A DNA stretch of 55,008 nt from a virus, in the IMG/VR virus record IMGVR_UViG_3300009149_000040, positions 1-55,008 of that record, one strand, 5' to 3'. Each line of letters starts with the position of its first letter. Position 1 is the first letter of the stretch. Of this stretch, positions 42,583 to 52,060 are shown piece by piece. The notes below the pieces were generated by a model. The model was not told the origin of the DNA, searched no databases, and was given only the letters and a program-made list of their open reading frames with translations. A program made the translations under genes and the position numbers.

Positions 42583-43263
42583 CTATTTCACTCTATCCCC
42601 ACCGAAGTCTTTATTTGTAGCCATCTCTACAAAGTCCACTAGGTAGCGTTCCGCTGATTCGTTTAAGTTACCACCCTCCAGTAACATTTTACCCATAGAA
42701 TATATAAAATCAGCTGTAAGGTCTTTTTCTACAACAGTTGATTTATCTGGAGACCCATTGGATGAAAGATCGGATAAGAGGTAACTGAACACTGTACCAA
42801 GAGCAAACCCGGTGCTTGGAAGATCCCCCATCAATACTTTTCCGTTTTTTAAAACAGAGAACGTAACACCATCATCAGTTGTAATGGAGTACACGTCATC
42901 GGAAACATTTATAGACACATAAGGTAGGCTACTAGGAATTGGATCCCCAGTATCAGAAGTGCGAAGTTTGTTGTCGTATGTAAGAGTAATGGTTGTAGAT
43001 TTTAGCTGATTTGTTGAAGAAGTAATCATCTGGTAAGTCAATGCGTTGTCTTTAGCATACGCTTGCGCCGTTCGACGGATTATACTTTTTATATCTATAG
43101 AGGTGTTGTCGGGCCATCTGAACTGGATTACTGAAGTTGGAAACAGCTCCTGCTCTACTAATAACTGTTCTTTAAGCTTAGCAGTTGCGTGTAGCTCACA
43201 ATTTTCTGGTACCTGTAGAAGTATCAGATCTTTGAGTTCATTACTATGATGGTAAATCCGCAT
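42583..43263 (-). CDS. Hypothetical structural-region protein
   Basis: 226 aa from ATG 43263 (GTGAGG upstream); an in-frame GTG lies three codons before. Beta-rich with a later helical segment. No family recognised. Confidence 0.5.
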   Translation of the reverse strand: MRIYHHSNELKDLILLQVPENCELHATAKLKEQLLVEQELFPTSVIQFRWPDNTSIDIKSIIRRTAQAYAKDNALTYQMITSSTNQLKSTTITLTYDNKLRTSDTGDPIPSSLPYVSINVSDDVYSITTDDGVTFSVLKNGKVLMGDLPSTGFALGTVFSYLLSDLSSNGSPDKSTVVEKDLTADFIYSMGKMLLEGGNLNESAERYLVDFVEMATNKDFGGDRVK

Positions 43264-43284
43264 AGTCCTCACGAACGCAGTAGT

Positions 43285-43312
43285 ACCTTCTGGATAATTT
43301 TATCCAGAAGGT
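43285..43312 (-). other. Intergenic 13-bp hairpin
   Basis: Perfect inverted repeat (43285-43297 with 43300-43312) in the gap between the lysozyme-like gene and the next gene. No U-tract on the minus strand, so it may protect or process the mRNA rather than end it. A TATACT inside the dyad CTCTA-3-TAGAG (43360-43372) lies upstream and may be a -10. Confidence 0.5.
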
Positions 43313-43377
43313 TAATTATATAGGACACCTACATAAGAAAGATCAATCTAACATGATCTCTCTAGTATAGAGTAACC

Positions 43378-44451
43378 TTAATTAGATGTTTTGTTGTGGG
43401 ATTTAAGGGAGGAAGGAGCAGCGGACACTTTGTTGTCCAAAGCTATCTTTACAGAAGGGGAGGTATCTTTATAGAAGCGCCTCTTAATTTGAGGGATACT
43501 GTAACAATACCTACAGTTCCTTTTTGATCTAAGCTTTCGTCGTGCACCGTACTCAAAGCAGGACACCATCTGCCAGTAAGCTGCACGCCCACGACATTTT
43601 CTGTGTTTTGGCCTACAACGATTGTACACCTTTTGCTTAGCTTCTCGCGTCATGTCTGTTCGGTCGAAGATTTTACTGCAAGGGTACTGACGTTTGCACC
43701 TAGCTGCTGTTTTGTAAAATGGACCCATGTTGTACCGATTAAGAACACACCTTCTGATAGGTCGGTTATACTTGGCATGCGTCGGGTATGTACACCAGAT
43801 GATATGCCTTGAGATCTCTTGGGCACTCTTAAGAAAGGACAACTTAGGATCTTTCTTCAACTGGTTACACTTCCGATAAACATAACGTCTGTTGCCACGT
43901 ACATGGTGCTGCGTCATTCCGCAGTCAGCCCAACAACGATTGCTTCTACGCTGTTTACACGCAGGATTTACTAGAATTAGTCCTCTGAAATCAGATTCCA
44001 TTCTAGCTAAAGCAATTAGAAAAGTTGCGTCTACCCCTGTGCGTTCCTCAGCGTAAAGAGCAGCCGTAGCAATCATCTCTCTTCGTTGAGGTGTCATTCG
44101 ATGCGCGTAATAGGTACTACGCTGCGCATTGTTTGGATCCTCAACAGCCCACACAGATTTTGCTAGATCCTTAATACGCAACTTGTACCTTTGTAGGTAA
44201 ACAGATGTTTTTCTAGTGGAATCTACTACTATAGGCTTCAGCACCATTAGTGGATCTGGATAAGATACAGATCCTTTTGACTGAAGATAGAATTTTAGAT
44301 CCCCTGAAATGGCTTTGTTTAGTGTTTCGTCCCTAGAAGGAACAGCGATAGACCCTACAGGGTCACCAGTAACAGGAACAGGATTTTTTGCAAAAGCAAT
44401 AGTCCCAAACAGTAGTACGGATACCGTTACAAATTGCAATAGTTTTTTCAT
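43378..44451 (-). CDS. Secreted transglycosylase-like lysozyme, cysteine-rich
   Basis: 357 aa. The N-terminus is a clear signal peptide (M-K-K-L-L-Q-F, hydrophobic core, predicted cleavage after A-F-A). The core A-L-A-R-M-E-S-D-F-R-G carries Glu152, the catalytic residue expected in soluble lytic transglycosylases; C-G-M-T-Q and later N-R-Y-N-M-G-P-F are also typical. More than a dozen Cys in the second half imply disulfides after export. Probable role is peptidoglycan cleavage during lysis or entry. GGAG ribosome site. No tag. Confidence 0.75.
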   Translation of the reverse strand: MKKLLQFVTVSVLLFGTIAFAKNPVPVTGDPVGSIAVPSRDETLNKAISGDLKFYLQSKGSVSYPDPLMVLKPIVVDSTRKTSVYLQRYKLRIKDLAKSVWAVEDPNNAQRSTYYAHRMTPQRREMIATAALYAEERTGVDATFLIALARMESDFRGLILVNPACKQRRSNRCWADCGMTQHHVRGNRRYVYRKCNQLKKDPKLSFLKSAQEISRHIIWCTYPTHAKYNRPIRRCVLNRYNMGPFYKTAARCKRQYPCSKIFDRTDMTREAKQKVYNRCRPKHRKCRGRAAYWQMVSCFEYGARRKLRSKRNCRYCYSIPQIKRRFYKDTSPSVKIALDNKVSAAPSSLKSHNKTSN

Positions 44452-44633
44452 AGTAAACTCCTTTTCGTTGTTTCAAAATGGCGTATATTGCACCAGAACA
44501 AAGTTTTATTGTGCAATTTACGCATACTACGTACGGTTACAATGTTATAGAAAGAAAATAGACCTAGTTTGTTGTGGTCTGTTGAAAGATCAGGAGGGAG
44601 TTATGGAGGTGGAAGATTAGCATAATCCTATCT

Positions 44634-45281
44634 CTAGTTTATTTTTTCGTCTGAGATAGGGGTATCAGTACTCGGATTGTCATCGCTATCCTCTAAGCCA
44701 ACCCGATCATCTACGTTGAGGAGCCTTTGCAGTTTTGGAACTAGCTCAGAAGTATCTTTACGTAGTCTGCTAGCCATTCTTTTCAAATACTGCTTTACAG
44801 ATCGATCCACCTTACGAACGTTAGAAGGATCGACAAAGGATTGGATATCCTCACGTAGTCTGTTACTCTCCTCTATTGAGATCACTACACACTGATTTAC
44901 TAAAGGGCGTAGGATCTTTTGGATTATTTCGCGCACCATCTCTTCAGATGGGCGCAATTTTTCACGAGCCAGAATGGTAGCTCGTGCCTCACGCATCAAC
45001 GAGATGTATTGGTCCATCGCGTCTGAGTTTAAAGGATTATCTTTGTACTCTGTGTTACGTTCTTCTGCAGCACGATTTAAATCTTGCAGCATTTGATCTA
45101 GAAGCTCATAACCTGTACCAGCTACTCGATCAACACATGCTACAGAATGCTCATCTATAGCTGCAGCAGACGCGCCGTAAGACGCAGCTAGCTGCGCTAA
45201 CGACTGCTCACCAGTTCGGATATCGGAATCCAACTGACGCACAGTACGCAACGGCAAATTGCTACAAAGTGGGCACGTCAT
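44634..45281 (-). CDS. Possible terminase small subunit
   Basis: 215 aa. Starts with C-P-L-C and a helix-turn-helix-like region (S-L-A-Q-L-A-A-S-Y-G-A-S-A-A-A-I-D-E-H) as in small terminases, then long helices suited to oligomerisation. It lies five genes upstream of terL in the transcript. The call rests on this pattern and position only; a regulatory DNA-binding protein is the alternative. Confidence 0.4.
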   Translation of the reverse strand: MTCPLCSNLPLRTVRQLDSDIRTGEQSLAQLAASYGASAAAIDEHSVACVDRVAGTGYELLDQMLQDLNRAAEERNTEYKDNPLNSDAMDQYISLMREARATILAREKLRPSEEMVREIIQKILRPLVNQCVVISIEESNRLREDIQSFVDPSNVRKVDRSVKQYLKRMASRLRKDTSELVPKLQRLLNVDDRVGLEDSDDNPSTDTPISDEKIN

Positions 45282-45286
45282 ATTAG

Positions 45287-45925
45287 CTACCTAGAAAACT
45301 CAGAAAGTGCATCAAACCTTGGTGCACAACATCCAACAGAGGCCTCTATAAACACTAGGCTTTCCGGAGATGGAGGAATCATATCATAGGTAGAAAAATC
45401 ATCTTCTGTGGCTGGACGTAGTCCAAACTTGGCAGCTTCTGAAGAAGACATCACTTCCCTGATAGGTAGGTCTCCATTTGCAGAATGGAACTCAAGATCT
45501 ATCATTTGGATTTCATCCAGGTCGTTAGTTCCAATCTTACCTCTTCCAGTGTCATCATTTACTTTTTCAATTCTAGCGTCACGTATTAGTACAAATGGAA
45601 AGTCCTCTTCGATATTGTCAGCAAAGTACCACTTTCCAGGCTGCAAGTTAAGCTTAAAAGCTTTCTTTACTTCCTTCTGAACCTGTACTAAAAACGTTCT
45701 TTCTCCATAAGGAGAAACAGTCATCTTATGGGCATCAGCTAGTTTTACAATATCAGGAAGACGGTTTTCTCTTACGTCCTGCAATAGAATCGTAGTAGAA
45801 GTAGACTCTACTACACGTTCGCCTATTACTTCTAACGTACGAGCTACCGTTTCGATAGCAGAAGTTGGTCCTAGCAGAAGAACCGCTGCATAACCTTTTT
45901 CGTGCCCTACGTTCATGTTCTTCAT
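45287..45925 (-). CDS. Hypothetical protein
   Basis: 212 aa with a good GGAGAG site. Mixed alpha/beta N-terminus, beta-rich middle (L-N-L-Q-P-G-K-W-Y-F-A) and a C-terminal C-C pair. Not recognised. No tag. Confidence 0.5.
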   Translation of the reverse strand: MKNMNVGHEKGYAAVLLLGPTSAIETVARTLEVIGERVVESTSTTILLQDVRENRLPDIVKLADAHKMTVSPYGERTFLVQVQKEVKKAFKLNLQPGKWYFADNIEEDFPFVLIRDARIEKVNDDTGRGKIGTNDLDEIQMIDLEFHSANGDLPIREVMSSSEAAKFGLRPATEDDFSTYDMIPPSPESLVFIEASVGCCAPRFDALSEFSR

Positions 45926-45943
45926 TATGCTCTCCAGTGATAC

Positions 45944-47086
45944 TTATGAAACATCTGTATCGTCATCGATATGCCGATAGAATTTACGATACAGTCTCAT
46001 TACAATTCTACGTTGACGTGCACCAGTTTGCACATAACGATTCTTTTCCAAGATAAAGCTAAATAGTTTAAATATTGTGTCAAGTGCATGACCGTATCCA
46101 CCAGAATGGATAACAATTAAATCGGTTAGTGCATTCAAGCGTTCCCATAAGAACCTTGAAGAGGCTTCTCCCGCCATCTTGTAAAGATGCTCCCCAACCC
46201 TAATAACCTTAGGAGGAGAATCCTCTTTAGAACTTCCAACAACGTTGAACACTGGAGCCTTTTCTCTATCTTTTACCATTCTAGCATCTCGTAACTTTCT
46301 AGATAGGTCTTCCAGCTCAAATAACAGGTCAGCATAACGAAACTTGTTCAGTATAGACTTTATAATAGGTACAGGAAGTTTTTCCTCTTCCATATACTCT
46401 GCCAAAAAGAAATCGTTAGGGTCCTCTTCCAACTGCTCGTCGAAAATTGAGGCTTCCTTCCATACTTCTTTCTTATTATATGCTTTTACAACATTACGTA
46501 CATTTTTTCTAAGATCGAGCACATGCTTACGAAGCTCGAATAGGATACCTTCCCTATCTTCTTCCTCTATCTCCGAAAAAGCAGTTTTAAGTATAGTCCA
46601 TTTATACGGAAATAACTCTGTAGACCATTTAGCTTTATAGAGCTGCCAACGAGCGCACTGTAAGATAGCTTCAGGTCGTGCCATCTCTGTTATATCTGTT
46701 ACACGGCGTCCATGCCAAACACCTGTAGTAACATTATAAATAGTGCCAAACCTACTAGCTAGTGCGTCTGGACTAACACTTTCTGGAACCAAATAAAAAC
46801 GAACTGGATGATTGGTGTTAGAAAGGAAATACCCAGAAACAATCTGGGTATCTTTTCTGTATTCTTCCATATCTGCATCAGCAGTATGAATAAGTACATC
46901 AAGATCTGACTGTTCATCATAGTAATGACCAACCAAGGCACCGACTAAATACACTGCTTTTGCGTTAGGAAACCTACGTGATATTTGGTGCTGAAGCTGA
47001 AGACGCGCAGCTGGAGCAAGATTCATCTCATCTGAGTTCCAGATGTCTCGATCCATCAAGCGTCTATGATAATCTAGTATATGCAT
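45944..47086 (-). CDS. Nucleotidyltransferase-fold protein with internal tag
   Basis: 380 aa. Residues 45-66 read Y-L-V-G-A-L-V-G-H-Y-Y-D-E-Q-S-D-L-D-V-L, the G-[AS]...D-x-D signature of pol-beta-type nucleotidyltransferases (Asp61, Asp63). A helical region follows. The tag (V-I-R-V-G-E-H-L-Y-K-M-A, residues 294-305) precedes a C-terminal helical domain. It could add nucleotides to RNA ends or modify host molecules. The presence of the tag suggests it travels with the other tagged enzymes. Confidence 0.7.
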   Translation of the reverse strand: MHILDYHRRLMDRDIWNSDEMNLAPAARLQLQHQISRRFPNAKAVYLVGALVGHYYDEQSDLDVLIHTADADMEEYRKDTQIVSGYFLSNTNHPVRFYLVPESVSPDALASRFGTIYNVTTGVWHGRRVTDITEMARPEAILQCARWQLYKAKWSTELFPYKWTILKTAFSEIEEEDREGILFELRKHVLDLRKNVRNVVKAYNKKEVWKEASIFDEQLEEDPNDFFLAEYMEEEKLPVPIIKSILNKFRYADLLFELEDLSRKLRDARMVKDREKAPVFNVVGSSKEDSPPKVIRVGEHLYKMAGEASSRFLWERLNALTDLIVIHSGGYGHALDTIFKLFSFILEKNRYVQTGARQRRIVMRLYRKFYRHIDDDTDVS

Positions 47087-47087
47087 G

Positions 47088-48086
47088 TTATCGTTGCCTA
47101 GTATACCGGTAACCTTTGTACTCTATAACATCTGCTACAACACTAGACACTTTTTTTGCCTTTGGTCCGCCAGGAACTGTAGCATTAGCATCCTCATCAA
47201 TTGCGTTAGTAGGAGAATCGTCTCTAACCTGCTTTTTAGTAGGAAGCTCTTGCGTCTCAACATCATCACGCTTAGAAGGAGTTGAAACTGGGGTGTCATC
47301 TACTTTTTTCAGTTTACCTTCTTGTTTCAATTTAATCAACTGCTGTGCATTGGCTGAAACCGCATCCTCCATTGCTCCTTGTAACACATCATAGATAGTC
47401 CCATTCCAATTACGAAGAGCGTGTTCACCAATAGATTTAGCTACTAAGGTGGGGGTTTCACTGAATATAATCATAAGGTCAGTGAGTTCTAATTCGTTGA
47501 AATCAGGACTATACTTCTGTATTAAACTACTTATAGGAGTATTTGGATCTTTTTGTAGAAGTGGTTGAAGCAGTTTGATGTACCCAATTGTTTCTCTAAG
47601 TAGTCTGTCCCCTTTATAAGGAAGGTCTACGTCAGAAAGAACTGCGGCTTCTTTAGCGGTATAAAAGGGCATTACGCCAAGAAACTTATACCAATTTGCT
47701 GTAACAGATGCGGCTTTACTTGGAGAGCGTTCTTGCTTCCACCACCTCTCGGCTTCTGTCATCAGAATTTTGTCAACAGCTGCACTGATTATGTTCATAA
47801 GGGACAAATTTTCTGATATTTGTCCCTTATTATCAAAAATCTCATTTATATGTGAGTATCCGATAGATGGATTATGTAGAAGTAACCGATGTATAAGATC
47901 TAAATCAGCGTAGTCAAACCTAAATGAGGTAAGCTCTTCGCGTATATCTTTTGCTGGATCTTTAGCATTCGCAGGAATATCAGAAACACGTGTCTTGATG
48001 AACTTCTCAATTAGCTTACGTAGATCACCACTGTAACTAAGTGACTTTCCTCTACCAGATTCTTTAATTCGAGTACTAACAGCCAT
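47088..48086 (-). CDS. Helical protein with C-terminal tag
   Basis: 332 aa from ATG 48086 (AGGA upstream); a longer frame crosses the hairpin and is rejected. Helical body, Pro/Thr/Asp-rich linker (about 255-310), then the tag as the final residues (V-I-E-Y-K-G-Y-R-Y-T-R-Q-R). Stop is one base from the next start. Unknown function. Confidence 0.6.
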   Translation of the reverse strand: MAVSTRIKESGRGKSLSYSGDLRKLIEKFIKTRVSDIPANAKDPAKDIREELTSFRFDYADLDLIHRLLLHNPSIGYSHINEIFDNKGQISENLSLMNIISAAVDKILMTEAERWWKQERSPSKAASVTANWYKFLGVMPFYTAKEAAVLSDVDLPYKGDRLLRETIGYIKLLQPLLQKDPNTPISSLIQKYSPDFNELELTDLMIIFSETPTLVAKSIGEHALRNWNGTIYDVLQGAMEDAVSANAQQLIKLKQEGKLKKVDDTPVSTPSKRDDVETQELPTKKQVRDDSPTNAIDEDANATVPGGPKAKKVSSVVADVIEYKGYRYTRQR

Positions 48087-48115
48087 GTTACAGAATCCTA
48101 AAACAAAGTGTATGA

Positions 48116-48152
48116 GTACAGGGTGGTATAGGTTATCTGTACCACCCTGTAC
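48116..48152 (-). other. Intergenic 13-bp hairpin
   Basis: GTACAGGGTGGTA (48116-48128) and its complement (48140-48152) form a perfect stem with an 11-base loop just after the 48198-48626 gene. No U-run follows on the minus strand. Probably an mRNA stability or weak termination element. Confidence 0.5.
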
Positions 48153-48197
48153 CATACACAGGATTTACGCTGTATCCCAGGTGTCTACAGTAGACTA

Positions 48198-48626
48198 CTA
48201 TACCCAAGCTCGTGCGCCTGCAGCGCCGATAGCTGTTTCGCGTGCTAAAGTAGTAGTGTTATAAATAGTGAATCCCTCGGGTACATCGTTTGCATCTGGG
48301 CGTGTTCCACCAGGTCCACTAGTGTACACTGGAATAACTCCCAAAGACATTGCAGTAGGTGCTTCAATTGCTGCAAAGTAGTTAGGATCAGTGATACCTA
48401 GTGCAACATAACCCAAATCTGGGTTGTTAAACGAAACAGAGATCATACCTAAACCAAGCAGCGCTTTAACTTCCTCTGCGCGATCTACACTACTAGACAG
48501 ATAGCTAAGCGGGAAACTCTTTTGCTGCCCATTTTTTAGGAATACGGGACCGACTACCAAAGGGTAAGCTGATCTATTTGTGATAGTGATCTGCGCTCCA
48601 GGTGAGTTAACAATTCTTGTTGCCAT
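48198..48626 (-). CDS. Probable small virion protein
   Basis: 142 aa, beta-rich, small-residue-rich and low in charge, with V-P-V-Y-T-S-G-P and N-T-T-T-L-A-R, resembling phage decoration or fibre-associated proteins. Strong GGAG site and flanking hairpin suggest good expression. Function inferred from composition. Confidence 0.45.
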   Translation of the reverse strand: MATRIVNSPGAQITITNRSAYPLVVGPVFLKNGQQKSFPLSYLSSSVDRAEEVKALLGLGMISVSFNNPDLGYVALGITDPNYFAAIEAPTAMSLGVIPVYTSGPGGTRPDANDVPEGFTIYNTTTLARETAIGAAGARAWV

Positions 48627-48804
48627 TTTCGTTCGCTCCTAAATGATGGGTTCTATTACCCACGCTAAAAAAGACGCAAGTATGACACCAGGGTTAAACT
48701 ACACTATATAGTAACAATAATTTAGGAGTGATGGAGAAAAGAAAACGAATGCAGATTTTTGAAAGATCTTCGGACAGAAAATCTTAATAGAAAGGAACTA
48801 TGTG

Positions 48805-49830
48805 CTAGATATCGAAAGACTTTGCCAACTTCCAACCTCTCTTCTCGTCCCAGCCCTCGTTTACTACCAAGGATACGTATAGAACCTTCTCAGAAGACTG
48901 GTCTACCGCTACCTGTCCAAAAAATTGGTCGTTTTTTAAAGTCTTAAGCGACGTACGCTCTTTTGTCTCAACCGCTTCCGCAACAAAATCATCCTCAAGC
49001 AACTCGCGTACTTGCGCCTTAGCAATAGTATCCTGCTCCAAATCTGATTTTGCCAAAGCAGTACACAAAGAATCCATGTCAGACAAGTCAACTAGCTGCA
49101 GCGGTGCCCGAGTCTTCATGACATTCTTAGTGTTCAAACGCATCTTGGATGCCATAATTGCAGCAGAACCATAGCATACACGCACCAAAGGTTCCCAAAT
49201 TGTACGCCAATACTCAGCAGAAGGTGCACGTTCAACACCTACTACAGTACCATTGATTAAGACTATTGCCCCAACCTGGTTATCGATAAGCTCGAACTCA
49301 GCAATAAACTCATCCAATTGACGTTCATAATTCTGCAGGTAGTTAACCAAGTTACGATCTGTTCCAAGACCATTCTCATTAGAAAGTTTACCAATGGACC
49401 CCCATAGTTTGTTGTAACTACGATTACCGCGCATCTCTAACGCAGGACGTCTAAGGGCTAAGGGAAGAATCAAAAGCTTATGAGCATCTTCTGAAATTGC
49501 CCCAGGCTGTGTGGCTTGAATACACATAGCGTCATCAAACTTACGACGGCTCTTCCCCGGAACGATTGCCGCAGTAGTCATAGCATGATCCTGTGCAGAC
49601 TGCTTTACTACGTAACCAACGTTAGTTGGTATCAAAACCGGCTTAGAATCGGGGTTTGAAAAATTCATCACCCCATAATCGCTAGTACCAACACGAACGA
49701 TATCAGGGTTAGCAAACCGGTAGTCCTGCAGTTCATCTTCCATAATTAGTGGAATTACCTGCATAGACCCTACAGTCTGAATACGGCCAACTTCGCAACC
49801 ACGAAGAATTTCACGAATTGTTGTTTTCAT
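48805..49830 (-). CDS. ARPP-1-like protein
   Basis: 341 aa from ATG 49830 behind GGAGG. The N-terminal 130 residues match the ARPP-1 type: M-Q-V-I-P-L-I, a short gap, N-x-x-x-x-P-V-L-I-P, then V-K-Q-S-A-Q-D-H and a late C-I-Q-A. That family was described from conflict and RNA-repair-associated operons. The rest is helical. It is the gene immediately after the Ro60-like gene (12-base gap), so the two probably act together. The match is by memory of the family pattern. Confidence 0.6.
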   Translation of the reverse strand: MKTTIREILRGCEVGRIQTVGSMQVIPLIMEDELQDYRFANPDIVRVGTSDYGVMNFSNPDSKPVLIPTNVGYVVKQSAQDHAMTTAAIVPGKSRRKFDDAMCIQATQPGAISEDAHKLLILPLALRRPALEMRGNRSYNKLWGSIGKLSNENGLGTDRNLVNYLQNYERQLDEFIAEFELIDNQVGAIVLINGTVVGVERAPSAEYWRTIWEPLVRVCYGSAAIMASKMRLNTKNVMKTRAPLQLVDLSDMDSLCTALAKSDLEQDTIAKAQVRELLEDDFVAEAVETKERTSLKTLKNDQFFGQVAVDQSSEKVLYVSLVVNEGWDEKRGWKLAKSFDI

Positions 49831-49841
49831 AGTCACACCTC

Positions 49842-51983
49842 CTACCTAGACAGAATAGTGGCTGTCTGACGCCCAATATCCGTATGCTTAACAAAGTCTG
49901 CCCCAGCAACTTTTACAAGACCACGTCTGCCTAGCGCACTGACGGTACTTTCATTTATAATACCATGGAACTTAACAAGACCACGTTTGTCCGGAGTGGC
50001 TCTGTAAAGCTCAATCATCGCAGTGGCCATTGGAGGAGAAAGCACCTTTGCAGCCTCCGCTGCTGCTTTAGATGGTTTACCACCAGTGGACAACTTACGT
50101 GGAGTGGTAGCCTCCTGAAGCGCCTTTTTACCAGTAAGTGCATCTAGCATCAAAGCACGTGCTTGCTTAAGCAGCGCACGAACCCCTGCCAGGGGATCCT
50201 GTTCCATAGCCTCACGTAGCAAAGAAGCTCCAAAGGCACTTGGATTCTGAACAGGCATCGTAGGTACGATACCTGGAGCAAGTTGCCTAACGGAAGCGGT
50301 CTCTGCCGCTGCAACAGGGTTAAGGTGATAAATCGGAATAGTAATCCCAATTTTTCTAACTGCCCTAACCGTCTCTGCAAATCTCCCCGCAGGAGTATTC
50401 TCGTAACCATCCGAGATTACGTACACCGCAGTTGGATTGTGGTCCCGAATTGCTTTTGCAAAGGGGAGTGCCAAAGACGTATCCCCAGATGGAAATACCA
50501 TCCTACCTTTTCCCTTACCTCCGACGATTACTGCCTTAGCACCTGCGGCAATAAACATATCGCGCATCGCCAAAGCAGTAGCCATTGGACGCAGCTTCTG
50601 CGTCTGGTCACCAAACATAGACCTAGAAGCATCTACTAGAACAACAGCACCGTCACAATCAATAGGCAGTTGTGCTGCAGATTTACGTGCTTTCTCGTCC
50701 AAAGCTTTACGAATGTTATCGTCTAGTTTACGCTCAAAAGCATATAGGTACAGACGAGTAGCATCGTAGCTGTTTGGATCAAAGGTAATAGTTACTCCAG
50801 CTTTCTCAGCACGAGTTTGTACTTGGATCTTCTGCTTCGCGGTCATTGACCCCGATTTTGCAGAGATCTTTACAATCTCTTCCTTCTTCGTACCTTTGTG
50901 GTAAACAGAACGAATACCTTCCAGTACTTCTGGAGGAAGAGTTTTTCCAGCAGCCAAATCTGTTCTAGCCGCAATATACGACTGAAACAGTGGACGCGAC
51001 CACTCTTCTTTAGAAGACCCTCTAGAGATAACAAAAGCTACACATTCGCAAACGGTTGCCAAATCGTTTGCTCCCAAGTAGGGTACTACCTGAGTCTGTA
51101 AAATTTGTTTTTCTTTTGGTCCTAAAACGGTGTTTGCTCCGTTATCTGCAAATCTACGTCCAAGTGTATGAATGGTACTTGCAAGACGCTTTCCCCACGC
51201 GTGCTTCAATGCACGTTGCATCTTACGTCGATATTTTACCGACCACCATTCAATGTTAGGAGAGCTTAGAATAGCGCTCAACATAACACGTCTAGTACGG
51301 CTGTTGTTACATCCACTATCCAATAGCATCTCAAAGAGCTGGAACATTCTTGGAACAGTAATACTCTGTACTAGAGCCTTTACCAGCTCTCGTTCCCCTT
51401 CCAGCTCTGTCTGGGTTGGAGTTCCGTTATCCGGCCACTCCAACAGAAACCAGCAGACAAGCTTCCGCGCATTATCTGTTAGTCCTGAAAGACACGACAG
51501 AATTCCGTAAGTCTGGCGGTCTACGTTAAACATGGCAGCATGTGCCAAGCGTTCAGCTTTGATCTGGTCTTCTTTGGTATTATAGTGCGTTCCACGCCCC
51601 ATACCGGTTGTAGCAATATCCAGGAAGCTAGATACTACTCTACCGATAATGCGCTGCTCACGCATGTTTAAACCAAGGTCCTCCTTACGAAGAAGACGAG
51701 TGGCCAACTTAGGCACAGAAGGGATGCTATACTGCTCACAGTAAACTCCCTGCTTGTCTGCTGCAGCCACTAGCGAGTCAACCGCCTCGGTATCTGTGAC
51801 CACATACCCGTCAAGTACCTTCCCATCAGGACCAGGAACTGAGTTAAGCCCAGGTTCCACAGAAATACCGATCTGCAGTCCAAGCTTAACTCCCTTATCG
51901 GTGTTTTCAAGGAAGATTACTTGCGAGATGGCACGGGTGCCCATCAGCCTACGCAGCTCTGTTGTTTGTAGTCCCTTACGCAT
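49842..51983 (-). CDS. Ro60/TROVE-like protein with vWA domain
   Basis: 713 aa. ATG 51983 has GGAGG eight bases before; the open frame runs further upstream through the terminator and first tRNA-like unit and is not credible there. After a small beta-rich N-terminus comes a long helical-repeat region (about 90-400). A von Willebrand A domain follows with the metal-binding D451-A-S-R-S motif and D525 in V-I-S-D-G. Helical repeats plus vWA with an intact site is the Ro60 architecture, whose ring binds Y RNAs and misfolded RNA. The three tRNA-like RNA units lie directly upstream on the same strand, as in bacterial Rsr loci. Sequence divergence from classical Ro60 is large. Confidence 0.65.
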   Translation of the reverse strand: MRKGLQTTELRRLMGTRAISQVIFLENTDKGVKLGLQIGISVEPGLNSVPGPDGKVLDGYVVTDTEAVDSLVAAADKQGVYCEQYSIPSVPKLATRLLRKEDLGLNMREQRIIGRVVSSFLDIATTGMGRGTHYNTKEDQIKAERLAHAAMFNVDRQTYGILSCLSGLTDNARKLVCWFLLEWPDNGTPTQTELEGERELVKALVQSITVPRMFQLFEMLLDSGCNNSRTRRVMLSAILSSPNIEWWSVKYRRKMQRALKHAWGKRLASTIHTLGRRFADNGANTVLGPKEKQILQTQVVPYLGANDLATVCECVAFVISRGSSKEEWSRPLFQSYIAARTDLAAGKTLPPEVLEGIRSVYHKGTKKEEIVKISAKSGSMTAKQKIQVQTRAEKAGVTITFDPNSYDATRLYLYAFERKLDDNIRKALDEKARKSAAQLPIDCDGAVVLVDASRSMFGDQTQKLRPMATALAMRDMFIAAGAKAVIVGGKGKGRMVFPSGDTSLALPFAKAIRDHNPTAVYVISDGYENTPAGRFAETVRAVRKIGITIPIYHLNPVAAAETASVRQLAPGIVPTMPVQNPSAFGASLLREAMEQDPLAGVRALLKQARALMLDALTGKKALQEATTPRKLSTGGKPSKAAAEAAKVLSPPMATAMIELYRATPDKRGLVKFHGIINESTVSALGRRGLVKVAGADFVKHTDIGRQTATILSR

Positions 51984-52015
51984 TTTAGAGGCCTCCATTT
52001 GTAGATACAAAAATA

Positions 52016-52037
52016 AAGGGCTCACGGAGGAGCCCTT
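52016..52037 (-). terminator. Rho-independent terminator of the RNA operon
   Basis: AAGGGCTC (52016-52023) pairs with GAGCCCTT (52030-52037), six-base loop, then TTTATTTTTG on the minus strand. It ends transcription after the last tRNA-like unit and before the Ro60-like gene. Confidence 0.85.
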
Positions 52038-52060
52038 ATCCGAAATAATCAAAAAAAGAA

